A DNA stretch of 64,000 nt from assembly GCA_016719405.1 (NCBI GenBank), contig JADJZE010000018.1, forward strand, positions 540,526 to 604,525, read 5' to 3'. Made by a program: the position numbers and the translations under genes. The notes under the pieces are model-generated. The model saw only the letters and a list, made by a program, of their open reading frames with translations, did not search any database and was not told the DNA's origin. Below, piece by piece: positions 25,910-38,419 of this stretch. Numbering within the stretch: position 1 is the first letter of the stretch; the number at the start of each line of letters is the position of its first letter. The DNA comes from Candidatus Aalborgicola lynettensis. GTDB taxonomy: Bacteria; Pseudomonadota; Gammaproteobacteria; Burkholderiales; Burkholderiaceae_C.

Positions 25910-26886
25910 AACCGCTCGCCCGGTGCCAAAAACCGCCATTGCCCCACCGGCAGGTCGCGCAGGGCCACCCGGCCCAGGCGGATGCGGTGCATCTCCAGTA
26001 TTTCCAGTTGCGCGCGTTGACACAGGTGGGCAATCAGGCCGCGGTGTGCGCCCTTGATGGCAAAACGCAGCTTGCTGCGCTCGGGCGTGTTGCTGTTGAT
26101 ACTGACCTTGGTCTGTGGCAGGTCGGCATCCGAGTCTTGCAGGCGGTTGAGGATGCGCAGCGTTTGCTCCGACACCTCACCTTTCACATCCACCATCACT
26201 TCGTGCTCCATGGAGCCCATGTCTTCTTCCAGCTTGCGCTCGATGCGCCAGTCTTGTGTGAACACAATCAGGCCGCTGGCGGCGTTCTCCAGCGGCACCA
26301 TGGCGCTGAGTTGTTTGAGGTGGCGTTGCAGCAGGCGAATGCCCGAGGGGTCTTTGGCCATGTGCTTGGCTGCCACCAGCAGCGTACGGGCATCGTTAAA
26401 CCCATTGCGGCGGGTTTGGCGGTTGAGTTTGGCCAGCGATTCTTCGGTGCCATCCACCCAGTCGGCGGGTTTGTGCAGCAGCAGCGTGACCGGGGGCTGG
26501 GCCAGCAGGCTGGCGTGGGGGTCGATGGCAATGGTCTGGTGCCGCACGCGGAACTGCGGTTCCTCCACCACCTTGCCGTCCACCCGCACCCAGCCGCCTT
26601 CAATGTACTGCTCGGCCTCGGTACGTGAACAGGGCACCAGCGCGGCCACGCGTTTGGACAGGCGTTCGCCGCCCGCCGCTTCGATGGCGGGGGCTGCTTC
26701 GGGGGCAGAAGCGGCGGTGGCTGGCTTGGTGCGCAGTGCGGTCACTGGCCGCATGCGTGGCTTGCCCCCTGCCTTGGGGGCGGGTGCTGGGGACGGCGCG
26801 GGTTGTGGCACAGCGGTTCGCGCGGCCACAGGTCGCCTCGCGCGGGGTGGCAGCTTCAGTGTTTTTGGGGGGGGTGCAGTGGTCAT
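25906..26886 (-). CDS. RluF-like pseudouridine synthase homologue with substituted catalytic Asp
   Basis: 326-aa protein with a ~70-residue Pro/Ala/Lys-rich N-terminal tail, an S4 RNA-binding domain (RLSKRVAALVPCSRTEAEQYIEGGWVRVDG split at about 75-110) and a RsuA/RluF-type catalytic domain. In active enzymes the catalytic aspartate is in the GRLDxxSxGL motif; here the aligned stretch reads VPLENAASGLIVF, so the Asp is a Glu. The enzyme may be inactive on pseudouridylation and act as an RNA-binding protein, unless the Glu serves. It overlaps the MBL hydrolase by 4 bp. Confidence 0.82.
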   Translation of the reverse strand: MTTAPPPKTLKLPPRARRPVAARTAVPQPAPSPAPAPKAGGKPRMRPVTALRTKPATAASAPEAAPAIEAAGGERLSKRVAALVPCSRTEAEQYIEGGWVRVDGKVVEEPQFRVRHQTIAIDPHASLLAQPPVTLLLHKPADWVDGTEESLAKLNRQTRRNGFNDARTLLVAAKHMAKDPSGIRLLQRHLKQLSAMVPLENAASGLIVFTQDWRIERKLEEDMGSMEHEVMVDVKGEVSEQTLRILNRLQDSDADLPQTKVSINSNTPERSKLRFAIKGAHRGLIAHLCQRAQLEILEMHRIRLGRVALRDLPVGQWRFLAPGERF

Positions 26887-27836
26887 AGGGTCTTCAGGGT
26901 GGTCAGGCGTTCAACGTGGGCCAACAGCGAGCGTTTGGCCACCGGCCAGATACGCGGGTGCACGTCGTCATACGCCAGGGGCAGCCATTCGTCCAGACTG
27001 CCCTGGGGGTTGGCTTGCATCACGGCGGCAATTTTGGCTTCGCGCTGCAGGCGGTGGGCCTTGAGACGGGCAATCGCCTCCAGAGCCTGCGGGATGACAT
27101 GGCCGTGGGCGGGCAGGATGAACTGCACACCGTGCTGCGTGCAGGCGGCACGCAGGGTGTCCAGCGCGTTCAGGTAGTCCGTCATGTTGCCGTCGGGCGG
27201 GTCGATGACGGTGGTGCTGCCGTTCAGGATGTGGTCGCCCGAGAACAGCAGCCCATCCTCCAACAACAGCAGGCACACATGGTTGGCTGCATGGCCCGGG
27301 GTGCGGATGACTTGCAGGGTGTGGCAGGTGTCTGACTTATATGCCAAATCGACCGTTTGCGCCCGTGGGGCAAGCGCAAGCAGCTCCTGATTTTGTAGCA
27401 CCCGATCGGGCGTAAAGGCACTGGCGGCGCGTGCCGTGGGGGCGCTGGGCAGGCCCAAAATCGGCGGTTGATCCGCGCCCCGGCGGCACAGCGCCTGCAA
27501 GGGGGCTGCGCCGGGGGCATGGTCGGGGTGTGAATGGGTGCACACGATGGCGCGCAGGTTGCCGCCACGGCCGTCCGGGTGGGTGGCAACCTGCCACAGG
27601 CGCTGCAGGTGGTCGGCGTCGGCCGGGCCGGGGTCGATGGCAATAAAGCCGGTGTGGGCATCACCTACCAGGTAGCTGTTGGTGCCGGGGCCGGTCATCA
27701 CGCCCGGGTTGGGCGCGGTCAGGCGCAGCACGTTGCGCAGCAGGGGCACCGGTTGGTCGGTCTGCCAGTCGCCCGCCAACGGCAGTGCGGAGCCTGCGGT
27801 GCAGAGTATTTGATGCGGTCGAGCCATGCGGGGCAT
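26883..27836 (-). CDS. MBL-fold metallo-hydrolase (LACTB2-like)
   Basis: 317-aa cytoplasmic hydrolase of the metallo-beta-lactamase fold. The zinc motif is VCTHSHPDHAPGAAPL (HxHxDH), with NPGVMTGPGTNSYLVG before it, the downstream His in RTPGHAANHVCLLL, the Asp in LFSGDHILNG and the last His in ILPAHGHV. The C-terminal helical region resembles LACTB2-type ribonuclease/hydrolase proteins, but the substrate is not predictable. The start is at 27836 or 27827 (MPRMARPHQ); a longer open frame to 28001 has no family support. Its promoter region is shared with the divergent kinase operon. Confidence 0.87.
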   Translation of the reverse strand: MPRMARPHQILCTAGSALPLAGDWQTDQPVPLLRNVLRLTAPNPGVMTGPGTNSYLVGDAHTGFIAIDPGPADADHLQRLWQVATHPDGRGGNLRAIVCTHSHPDHAPGAAPLQALCRRGADQPPILGLPSAPTARAASAFTPDRVLQNQELLALAPRAQTVDLAYKSDTCHTLQVIRTPGHAANHVCLLLLEDGLLFSGDHILNGSTTVIDPPDGNMTDYLNALDTLRAACTQHGVQFILPAHGHVIPQALEAIARLKAHRLQREAKIAAVMQANPQGSLDEWLPLAYDDVHPRIWPVAKRSLLAHVERLTTLKTL

Positions 27837-27958
27837 TTTGCCGCCAAAAGCACATGCCAGCACGCCCTGCACCAAAGAGAGTGCTGGCATAGAATCGCGC
27901 CACGAACGAGCCCGGGCCGCCCGCCAAAGGCCCTTGTTGGCAGAACACAGGATCGCCC

Positions 27959-31845
<3,887 letters not shown>

Positions 31846-31849
<4 letters not shown>

Positions 31850-33006
31850 AAGCCGATGCCCAACCGACCGTGCTGGTGGTGGACGACACCCCCGACAACC
31901 TGACCCTGATAAGCGACCTGCTGATGGACCGCTACCGCGTGCGCGTGGCCAACAGCGGCGAGCGCGCGCTCAAAATTGCGGCAAGTGACGACGCGCCCGA
32001 TTTGATTCTGCTCGACATCATGATGCCCGGCATGGACGGCTACGAGGTCTGCACGCGGCTGAAAAATGGTGCCGCCACGCGCGACATCCCGGTCATCTTT
32101 CTGACCGCCAAAGTCACGGTGGAAGACGAAGAACGCGGCCTGGCGCTGGGCGCGGTGGACTACATCACCAAACCCATCAGCCCGCCCATTGTGCTGGCGC
32201 GTGTCGCCACGCAGCTGGCCTTGAAGGGCGCAGCCGACTTTTTGCGCGACAAGAACGTCTATCTGGAATCTGAAGTGCGCCAGCGCACCGCCGAACTGTC
32301 GGCCATTCAGGACGTGACCATCATGGCCATGGCGTCGCTTGCCGAAACGCGCGACAGCGACACCGGCAACCACATCCGGCGCACCCAATACTACGTGCGG
32401 GCCTTGGCCGAAACGCTGCGCACCCAAGCGCGTTTTGCAGCGGCGCTGGACGACAAAACGATAGAGACCCTGTTCAAATCGGCCCCCCTGCACGACATTG
32501 GCAAGGTGGGCATACCCGACCGCATTCTGCTTAAACCGGGCCGCTTCGAACCACACGAGTTCGAGATCATGAAAACCCACACCACGCTGGGGCGCGACGC
32601 CATCCAGCGCGCCGAAGACCAGCTTGGCATGCAGGTGGACTTTTTGCGCGTGGCCAAAGAGATTGCGCTGTCGCACCAGGAGAAGTGGGACGGCTCGGGC
32701 TACCCGCAAGGCCTGGCCGGCGATGCCATTCCGGTATCGGCGCGCCTGATGGCGGTGGCCGATGTGTACGACGCCCTCATCAGCCGGCGCGTCTACAAAG
32801 AGGGCATGCCGCACGACAAGGCCGTGCGCATCATCACCGAGGGGCGCGGCAACCACTTCGACCCCGACATCGTGGACGCCTTTCTGCAGATTCAGGACAC
32901 CATCGTCGCCATCGCCCAGCGTTTTGCCGACACCGATGCCGATCTGCAGGAGAAAGCCCGGCAGATGGATGTGCTCAGCGGCGCCGGTGGCACACGCCCG
33001 GCCTGA
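31846..33006 (+). CDS. Response regulator with HD-GYP domain (c-di-GMP phosphodiesterase)
   Basis: 386-aa cytoplasmic regulator. Residues 8-125 form a receiver with phospho-acceptor Asp57 (LLDIMMPGMDG) and Lys in YITKPISPP; a short coiled coil follows (VYLESEVRQRTAELSAIQ), then the HD-GYP domain with His216-Asp217 (LHDIGKVGIPD), HQEKWDGSGYPQGL (Gly285-Tyr286-Pro287) and DVYDALISRR. All metal-binding and GYP residues look intact, so c-di-GMP hydrolysis is expected. It overlaps the hybrid kinase gene by 4 bp and precedes the REC-kinase gene. Confidence 0.94.
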
Positions 33007-33037
33007 CCGACCGGCGCCACACAAGGAGATGCGGACC

Positions 33038-34747
33038 ATGGATTGGAGCCACACGGTGTTTCTGGTCGTCGATGACATCGAGGCCATGCGCAAAGTCATC
33101 AGCTACCAGTTGCGCACGCTGGGCGCGGCCCACATCCTGACGGCCAACAACGGCGCCGAGGCACTCAGGGTGTTGCGCCAGCAGCGCGTGGATGTGATTT
33201 TGTCGGACTGGAACATGCCGGTGCTGTCGGGGCTGGAGCTGCTCAAAACCCTGCGTGCCGACGAGGCGCTGTACCGCACACCGTTTGTCATGATCACCGC
33301 CGAGGCCGAGCGCGCGCGGGTGGAAGAAGCCATTGCCCATGGCGTGAGCAACCTGCTGGTCAAACCTTACACCACCACCAGCCTGGCCGACCGCATTGAA
33401 AAAGCCCGGCAGTCCACGCCACGGCGCGCATCGGCCAGCGCCACGGCGACCGCGCTGGGTGTTTTGCGCGCACCCGACGCCCGGCGTGCGGCGGCGCCCG
33501 CCAAACCGGTGGCCACGCCCGGCGTTGCAGTGGCCGACCGGCCCACCATTCTGGTGGTGGACGACACCCCCGACAACCTGCAACTGTTGTCGGAACTGTT
33601 CATGGACGACTACCGCGTGCGTGTGGCCGACAGCGGCCAGAAGGCGCTGGACATTTGCTGCTCCGACACGCCGCCCGACCTGGTGCTGCTGGACGTGATG
33701 ATGCCCGGCATGGACGGCTTCGAGGTGGCGCGGCGCATGCGCGAGCACCCCAGTGCCGAGTCCATCCCCGTGATTTTTGTCACCGCGCTTACCACGCCCG
33801 ACGCCCACATGCAGGGACTGGAGCTGGGCGCGGTTGATTTCGTCACCAAACCCATCGACCCGCAGCGGCTCCAGCCCCGCGTGCGCAACTTCATGCGTTA
33901 CGTCGCGCTGCGCAAACAACTGCAGGCCGATTACGACGCCATGCTGCTGCTGTCGCAGTTGCACGAAGACGTGGAACTCATCACCCGCCACGATGTCAAG
34001 GCGCCCCTGGCGGGCATCATGGCACTGGTGCAGCCCCTGCTGGAGGCGCCGGGGCTGCAGACCGAACAGCGCGAGCAGCTGCGCCTGATTGAAGACATGG
34101 CCCTGCAGGCGCTCAATGTGGTCAACCTCACCACCGAGCTGTACAAGATTGAAACTGGCCGGTTCGTACTGAACGCCCAGCCGGTGGCCATTGGCGACAT
34201 CGTGCGCCGCGTGGTGGCGCTGGCGCGCGGCACCTTTGCCGTGAAGAATCTGACGCTGGCGCTGGACACCGGCGCCACGAACACCGTGGGTGCAGCGGAT
34301 ACGGTGGGCACCGCTGGCACCGCTGGCGTAGCGGCCACAGCGGCCACAGCGGGCGCATCCGATGCGGCGGACCCAGCGCGTGCACCGGGCACTGGCGGCG
34401 CCGGGGCGCTGCAGGTGCTTGGCGACACCGTATTTTGTTATTCGATTCTGCACAACCTGCTCAAAAACGCCTGCGAGGCCGCGCCCGATGGCAGCCGGGT
34501 CGAGATTGGCCTGCAAGACGGCGACCCGGTGACCATCACCATCGGCAACACCGGCGCCGTACCGGCTGCCATTCGCACGCGGTTTTTCGACAAATACGTC
34601 ACGTCTGGCAAAGAGGGCGGCACCGGGCTGGGAACGTATTCGGCCAAACTGCTGACCGAGGCGCAGGGTGGCAGTATTGGGCTGGACGTGGATGATGCAC
34701 AGAACCGGACGACCATCACTGTGACGCTTCCCGCTGCGCCCCGCTGA
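33038..34747 (+). CDS. Response regulator / histidine kinase with two receiver domains
   Basis: 569-aa soluble protein: REC-1 (about 6-125, Asp57 in LSDWNMPVLSG, CheY-like), a linker rich in Ala/Pro/Arg, REC-2 (about 167-285, Asp219 in LLDVMMPGMDG), a kinase dimerisation helix with His318 (ITRHDVKAPLAG), and an HATPase domain (HNLLKNACEAAPDG, GGTGLGTYSAKLL). About 45 residues of Ala/Thr/Gly repeats (TVGAADTVGTAGTAGVAAT and on) interrupt the ATPase domain. The start at 33038 has AAGGAG 10 bases upstream; an earlier in-frame ATG at 33029 is too close to that site. Third gene of the phosphorelay operon. Confidence 0.92.
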   Translation: MDWSHTVFLVVDDIEAMRKVISYQLRTLGAAHILTANNGAEALRVLRQQRVDVILSDWNMPVLSGLELLKTLRADEALYRTPFVMITAEAERARVEEAIAHGVSNLLVKPYTTTSLADRIEKARQSTPRRASASATATALGVLRAPDARRAAAPAKPVATPGVAVADRPTILVVDDTPDNLQLLSELFMDDYRVRVADSGQKALDICCSDTPPDLVLLDVMMPGMDGFEVARRMREHPSAESIPVIFVTALTTPDAHMQGLELGAVDFVTKPIDPQRLQPRVRNFMRYVALRKQLQADYDAMLLLSQLHEDVELITRHDVKAPLAGIMALVQPLLEAPGLQTEQREQLRLIEDMALQALNVVNLTTELYKIETGRFVLNAQPVAIGDIVRRVVALARGTFAVKNLTLALDTGATNTVGAADTVGTAGTAGVAATAATAGASDAADPARAPGTGGAGALQVLGDTVFCYSILHNLLKNACEAAPDGSRVEIGLQDGDPVTITIGNTGAVPAAIRTRFFDKYVTSGKEGGTGLGTYSAKLLTEAQGGSIGLDVDDAQNRTTITVTLPAAPR

Positions 34748-34765
34748 GTACCTGCAATTACCGGA

Positions 34766-35455
34766 TCACCGGTGGAGCATTTGCGCCAATGCCAGTTCCA
34801 GATGCTCCGACGGCGCACGCCGGTATCCGGTGCGGACAAAACGCTGCAGGCGACCGCTGATAAAAGCCACCAGCACCGACGCGCCCACTTGGGCGTCCAC
34901 AGTCGGCGTGTCGGATGCGGGTTGCACCGCTACGTCACGCAGGCACTGTTTGAGAGCAGACTCGATCTTGTCAAACACCAGGTTCATGCGCTGCTGCAAA
35001 CGCTCCTTCTCCAGCACCAGCGCGTCACCCACCATCACACGGGCCATGCCAGGGTTGGTTTCGGCAAATTGAATAACAAAAGTCACAATAGACCTTGCCC
35101 TGTGCGCCCCAAGGTGGATTGCAGACGACGAAGCGGGGTTGGAATCGGTCTCCAGCGTCTTGTTAATGCGCGAAAAAATGGTGCGCTCGATGAAATCGAT
35201 CAAGCCTTCAAACATTTGCGCCTTGCTCGCAAAATGCCGGTACAGTGCCGCCTCACTCACCTGCAGGCGGGCGGCCAATGCTGCGGTGGTGATACGTTCG
35301 CCATCTGGTTGCTCCAGCATGCTTGCCAGTGTTTGCAGGATCTGCTCGCGGCGCTCACCGGGTTTGGGGCGCCTGCGGCCCACCCCATCGTGCATCACAT
35401 GCGAATCGTTTTCGCCAGTGTTGGCGCCGTCGGCAGGCTGAGAAGCGTGTTGCAT
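34766..35455 (-). CDS. slmA: TetR-family nucleoid occlusion factor SlmA
   Basis: 229-aa TetR-fold DNA-binding protein. After a ~30-residue acidic/polar tail the HTH region reads RREQILQTLASMLEQP, ITTAALAARLQVSEAALYRHFASKAQMFEGLIDFIE, which matches SlmA, the factor that binds chromosomal SBS sites and blocks FtsZ assembly over the nucleoid. Burkholderiales SlmA usually lies near argB; here it is about 18 kb away. Assignment to SlmA rather than another TetR protein rests on the recognisable HTH and MFEGLIDFIE segments. Confidence 0.84.
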   Translation of the reverse strand: MQHASQPADGANTGENDSHVMHDGVGRRRPKPGERREQILQTLASMLEQPDGERITTAALAARLQVSEAALYRHFASKAQMFEGLIDFIERTIFSRINKTLETDSNPASSSAIHLGAHRARSIVTFVIQFAETNPGMARVMVGDALVLEKERLQQRMNLVFDKIESALKQCLRDVAVQPASDTPTVDAQVGASVLVAFISGRLQRFVRTGYRRAPSEHLELALAQMLHR

Positions 35456-35557
35456 GGTCTACTGGACTGTTGATGTCCGGTGATTCTCGCATGTTGCCCC
35501 CCCCTGCAGCACACGCCCCTTCCCGGCACAACAAGCGTCGGTGTAACATGGATCGCC

Positions 35558-36121
35558 ATGAAAGTTGATCCCGCTGTTGTCCAGATTTTTGCCGAGAACG
35601 TACGTGCTGACATTATTCGTCGCCCGGCCGGGCTGAACCTGGATGCTGCCATCGTGCAGAAAATCGCTGCCAAGGTGCAGGTGTTCCGGGGCATGACACA
35701 CGACTGTCTGATGAGCACCCTGGCCATGGCAGAGCACATGCCGGTCAAAGCGGGTGACGTGGTATTCAACGAGGGGGTCATCGGCTCCTCGTTTTATGTG
35801 CTGATTGCCGGTGAAGTGGTGATCGAGAAAGTGCGTAACGGCCAGGTGGTGCCACTGGCGCGGCTGGTGCCCGGGGAGTGTTTTGGCGAAATGGCCCTGG
35901 TGGGCAGCCCTTTGCGCAGCGCAACGGTGCGGGCGGTGCGCGATTCCGTCTGCATGCGTTTTGACCGTGAACGGGTGGACGCCTACTCCGACAGCGCCCA
36001 CATCATCTACCGCAACATTGCCCGCATTTTGTCGGCGCGGCTCGATACATCGAGCGAACTGCTGACGGAGTTGACGCTGCGCGGCAGTGAGGCTGTGCCA
36101 CCGGAGCCGGGCGCCCCGTAG
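35558..36121 (+). CDS. Cyclic nucleotide-binding (Crp-type sensor) domain protein
   Basis: 187-aa soluble protein with a single cNMP-binding fold (about 40-150): MPVKAGDVVFNEGVIGSSFYVLIAGEVVIEK, the phosphate-binding cassette PGECFGEMALVGSPLRSATVRAV, and a C-terminal helix. No HTH follows, so it is not a Crp-type activator; it may bind a partner. The start at 35558 (MKVDPAVVQIFAENV) is chosen over earlier in-frame codons because the upstream codons look non-coding. It is divergent from slmA with 102 bp between them. Confidence 0.85.
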   Translation: MKVDPAVVQIFAENVRADIIRRPAGLNLDAAIVQKIAAKVQVFRGMTHDCLMSTLAMAEHMPVKAGDVVFNEGVIGSSFYVLIAGEVVIEKVRNGQVVPLARLVPGECFGEMALVGSPLRSATVRAVRDSVCMRFDRERVDAYSDSAHIIYRNIARILSARLDTSSELLTELTLRGSEAVPPEPGAP

Positions 36122-36157
36122 GGCTACCAGATTGGCACGATCCGGAGCACCGTGCCC

Positions 36158-36255
36158 GTAGTCGGCAGGGCCGCAAGCCTTTTACTCCGTGTCCCCCGCC
36201 GGCTGCGCGGGCTCCTCCTTTACCTACGTAAAAGGCTTGCGGCCCGGCCGACTAC
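36158..36255. repeat. Long-stem hairpin element with conserved 42-nt loop (copy 1)
   Basis: The arms 36158-36185 and 36228-36255 are complementary at 27 of 28 positions and enclose a 42-nt loop (36186-36227) that begins TCCGTGTCCCCCGCC. The loop is nearly identical (40 of 42) to that of the element at 40587-40680, whereas the stems differ completely. The loop has a small inner GC hairpin around GGCTGCGCGGGC and a CCTCCTTTACC stretch (AAAGGAGG on the minus strand). It lies between the convergent 3' ends of the cNMP gene and htpX. No T-run follows either arm. Confidence 0.85.
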
Positions 36256-36291
36256 TACACAGGTTCTTTTCAGATTCTTGCTTGCGAGAAC

Positions 36292-37164
36292 TCAACCTTG
36301 CTGCAGCGCGGCGATGCGCTCTTCAATCGGCGGATGGGTCGAGAACAATTGGCCAATGCCACCGGCAATACCCATGGCGGACAGGCTCTTGGGCAACTCG
36401 CCCGGCACCATGCCGCCCAAGCGGGCCAAGGCATTGATCATGGGTTGCTTGCGGCCCAGCAACTGGGCGGCGCCCGCGTCGGCGCGGAACTCGCGCTGAC
36501 GCGAGAACCAGGCCACCACAATGGCGGCGGCAAAACCGAGCACGATGTCGAGCACGATGGTGCTGATCATGTAGCCAATGCCGGGGCCGCTGTCGCGGTC
36601 GTCACCCTTGCGCAGAAAGCTGTCCACCGCGTAACCAATGACACGGCTCAGGAACACCACAAAGGTGTTCATCACACCCTGAATCAACGTCATGGTGACC
36701 ATGTCACCGTTGGCAATATGGGCCACTTCGTGGCCAATAACGGCTTCTACCTCGTCTGCTGTCATGCCGCGCAACAGGCCGTCCGACACCGCCACCAGTG
36801 CCGAATTTTTGAATGCACCGGTGGCAAAGGCGTTGGGCTCACCTTCAAAAACAGCCACTTCGGGCATGCCAATGCCCGCCTTTTCCGACAATTTGCGCAC
36901 GGTTTGCACAATCCATGCCTCGTCGGCGTTTTGGGGCTGCTCAATCACCCGCAGGCCTGGCGTGGTCCATTTGGCCATGGGTTTGCTGATGAGCAAGGAG
37001 ATGGTGGCACCACCAAAACCCATGATCAGGGCGTAGCCCAGCAAGGCACTCAGATTAAGCCCCCCGGCGGTCAGGTAGCGGTTGACACCCAGCAGGCTGG
37101 CCACGATGCCCAGCACGGCCACCACCAGCACGTTGGTCAATACGAACAAAAGAATGCGTTTCAT
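36292..37164 (-). CDS. htpX: Protease HtpX
   Basis: 290-aa inner-membrane zinc metalloprotease of membrane protein quality control. Two N-terminal membrane helices (KRILLFVLTNVLVVAVLGIV; LLGYALIMGFGGATISLLI) precede the HEXXH motif in VIGHEVAHIANGD, then two more hydrophobic segments and the zinc-ligand Glu region QREFRADAGAA. The start at 37164 has GAGGAAAT just upstream. The open frame continuing to 37350 has no family support. Confidence 0.96.
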   Translation of the reverse strand: MKRILLFVLTNVLVVAVLGIVASLLGVNRYLTAGGLNLSALLGYALIMGFGGATISLLISKPMAKWTTPGLRVIEQPQNADEAWIVQTVRKLSEKAGIGMPEVAVFEGEPNAFATGAFKNSALVAVSDGLLRGMTADEVEAVIGHEVAHIANGDMVTMTLIQGVMNTFVVFLSRVIGYAVDSFLRKGDDRDSGPGIGYMISTIVLDIVLGFAAAIVVAWFSRQREFRADAGAAQLLGRKQPMINALARLGGMVPGELPKSLSAMGIAGGIGQLFSTHPPIEERIAALQQG

Positions 37165-37443
37165 GATTTCCTCGGTCTGCGCCCCCATGCAAAAAGAGAG
37201 CGTTGGGGCGAATGGTAAGGGGGAAATGCCGCATTTCAAGATGCAGCGGGCCCAAAGCACCCATTCGATTTGGGGCTTTGACGCAGGGCCTGCTGGCGCA
37301 GTGGGAGGGCCTGGGATGCCTGCGGCGATGGACCTGCACCGGTCGGCCACGTAAAATCCACCCCCTTAGCGCACACAAGGCGCTGGGTGACTAACGAACC
37401 GACTTACCGACTAACTGACCCAAGCCCGGCACCGGGTGGATGA
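37165..37443. other. Intergenic region between htpX and the lipoprotein gene
   Basis: About 280 bp between divergent genes; it should hold both promoters, but no strong sigma-70 pair is evident. Just before the lipoprotein start (37387-37422) there is a loose tandem pattern with the recurring hexamer CCGACT/TGACTAAC. I see no RNA gene. Confidence 0.4.
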
Positions 37444-38391
37444 ATGCAAATGACTGACCTACCCAACCCTGGCCTACGCTCGCTGGTGCACACGCTGCGC
37501 CGCCCCCCCCTGTTCCGGACCACGAACCTGGCTGTGCTGGCACTGCCTTTGTGTTTACTGGTGGCGTGTGGTGGCGGATCGGAGGAATCTGCGCCCGCAC
37601 CCACCCTGGTGCGTGTCGATACGCCACCCAGGGCCCTCGCAGCGGCCAGCGGCGTTGCATCCACCGGAATCGAGCGCAGCGGCACCTTGAACTACCAGGT
37701 GTGGAGCAGCGGCGATGTGGCGGCAGGTTCGGGCACTGCGGCCAGTGCACAAGTGACCGCGGTACCGGTCTACTTTCACGAGGGCGGCCTGCGTTACTAC
37801 GACTCCAGCATCACCTTTGCGCCGGGTGGCCCATTCCCCTCCGGTTTGCACATTGCCGACGCCCACAGGGGGCCGTCCTGGCCCACGGACAGCCCCGACC
37901 TGATGGTTGTCAAAGGCGGCGGTGTATCTACCACCACGTGGCCGACGTCCCACACCATGTGGTCGGGCAGTTTGCTGTCCCTGGGCAATTATTTTGTGTT
38001 CTGCTCTGCGGGTGCAGCAACACCATCCGTGTCCGAGCAGGCGGCACGCACCGGTGCGCAGGTTGCGGTGTCCAGCCGGTTTGAGCCCATGGACAACCTG
38101 GCCCCGCTGTATGGCAAGTCGTTCTACCGGTATGACTGTGCCGGCACCACCAGCAAAACCACTTTTGGTGATGGCCAGGGCCACCTGACCATGGTGTCTG
38201 ACGGCATTTCGCTGAACGAGGCAGAAACCGTGCAGGCTTTCTCCAGCGCGGGTTACGCACCGGCAGCCGGACAAATCATCAAACGCCGCGCGTACTCCAT
38301 CGTCATCAACGGCGTAACCCGCACGGTGGTGGTGGCGCTGGACAACCGTGGCACCCCGTACGCGTCGGTGCTGTTCCAGTTGGAAAGCTGA
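37444..38391 (+). CDS. Putative lipoprotein of unknown function
   Basis: 315-aa predicted exported lipoprotein. After a long, basic n-region (about 27 residues) comes a hydrophobic core (LAVLALPLCLLVACGGG) with the lipobox LVAC, Cys42 or so being the lipidated residue. The mature part is Gly/Ser/Thr-rich with a few aromatic clusters (VPVYFHEGGLRYYDSS, SFYRYDCAG). No Asp after the Cys, so it is probably sorted to the outer membrane. I recognise no domain. Confidence 0.75.
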   Translation: MQMTDLPNPGLRSLVHTLRRPPLFRTTNLAVLALPLCLLVACGGGSEESAPAPTLVRVDTPPRALAAASGVASTGIERSGTLNYQVWSSGDVAAGSGTAASAQVTAVPVYFHEGGLRYYDSSITFAPGGPFPSGLHIADAHRGPSWPTDSPDLMVVKGGGVSTTTWPTSHTMWSGSLLSLGNYFVFCSAGAATPSVSEQAARTGAQVAVSSRFEPMDNLAPLYGKSFYRYDCAGTTSKTTFGDGQGHLTMVSDGISLNEAETVQAFSSAGYAPAAGQIIKRRAYSIVINGVTRTVVVALDNRGTPYASVLFQLES

Positions 38392-38419
38392 CCCCGTACC
38401 CGCAGGGCCTGAGCGGCTC

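Noticed and set aside
37387..37422. Loose tandem CCGACT/TGACTAAC pattern before the lipoprotein gene
   Set aside because: Copies are short and imperfect; could be chance, so noted only in the intergenic entry.
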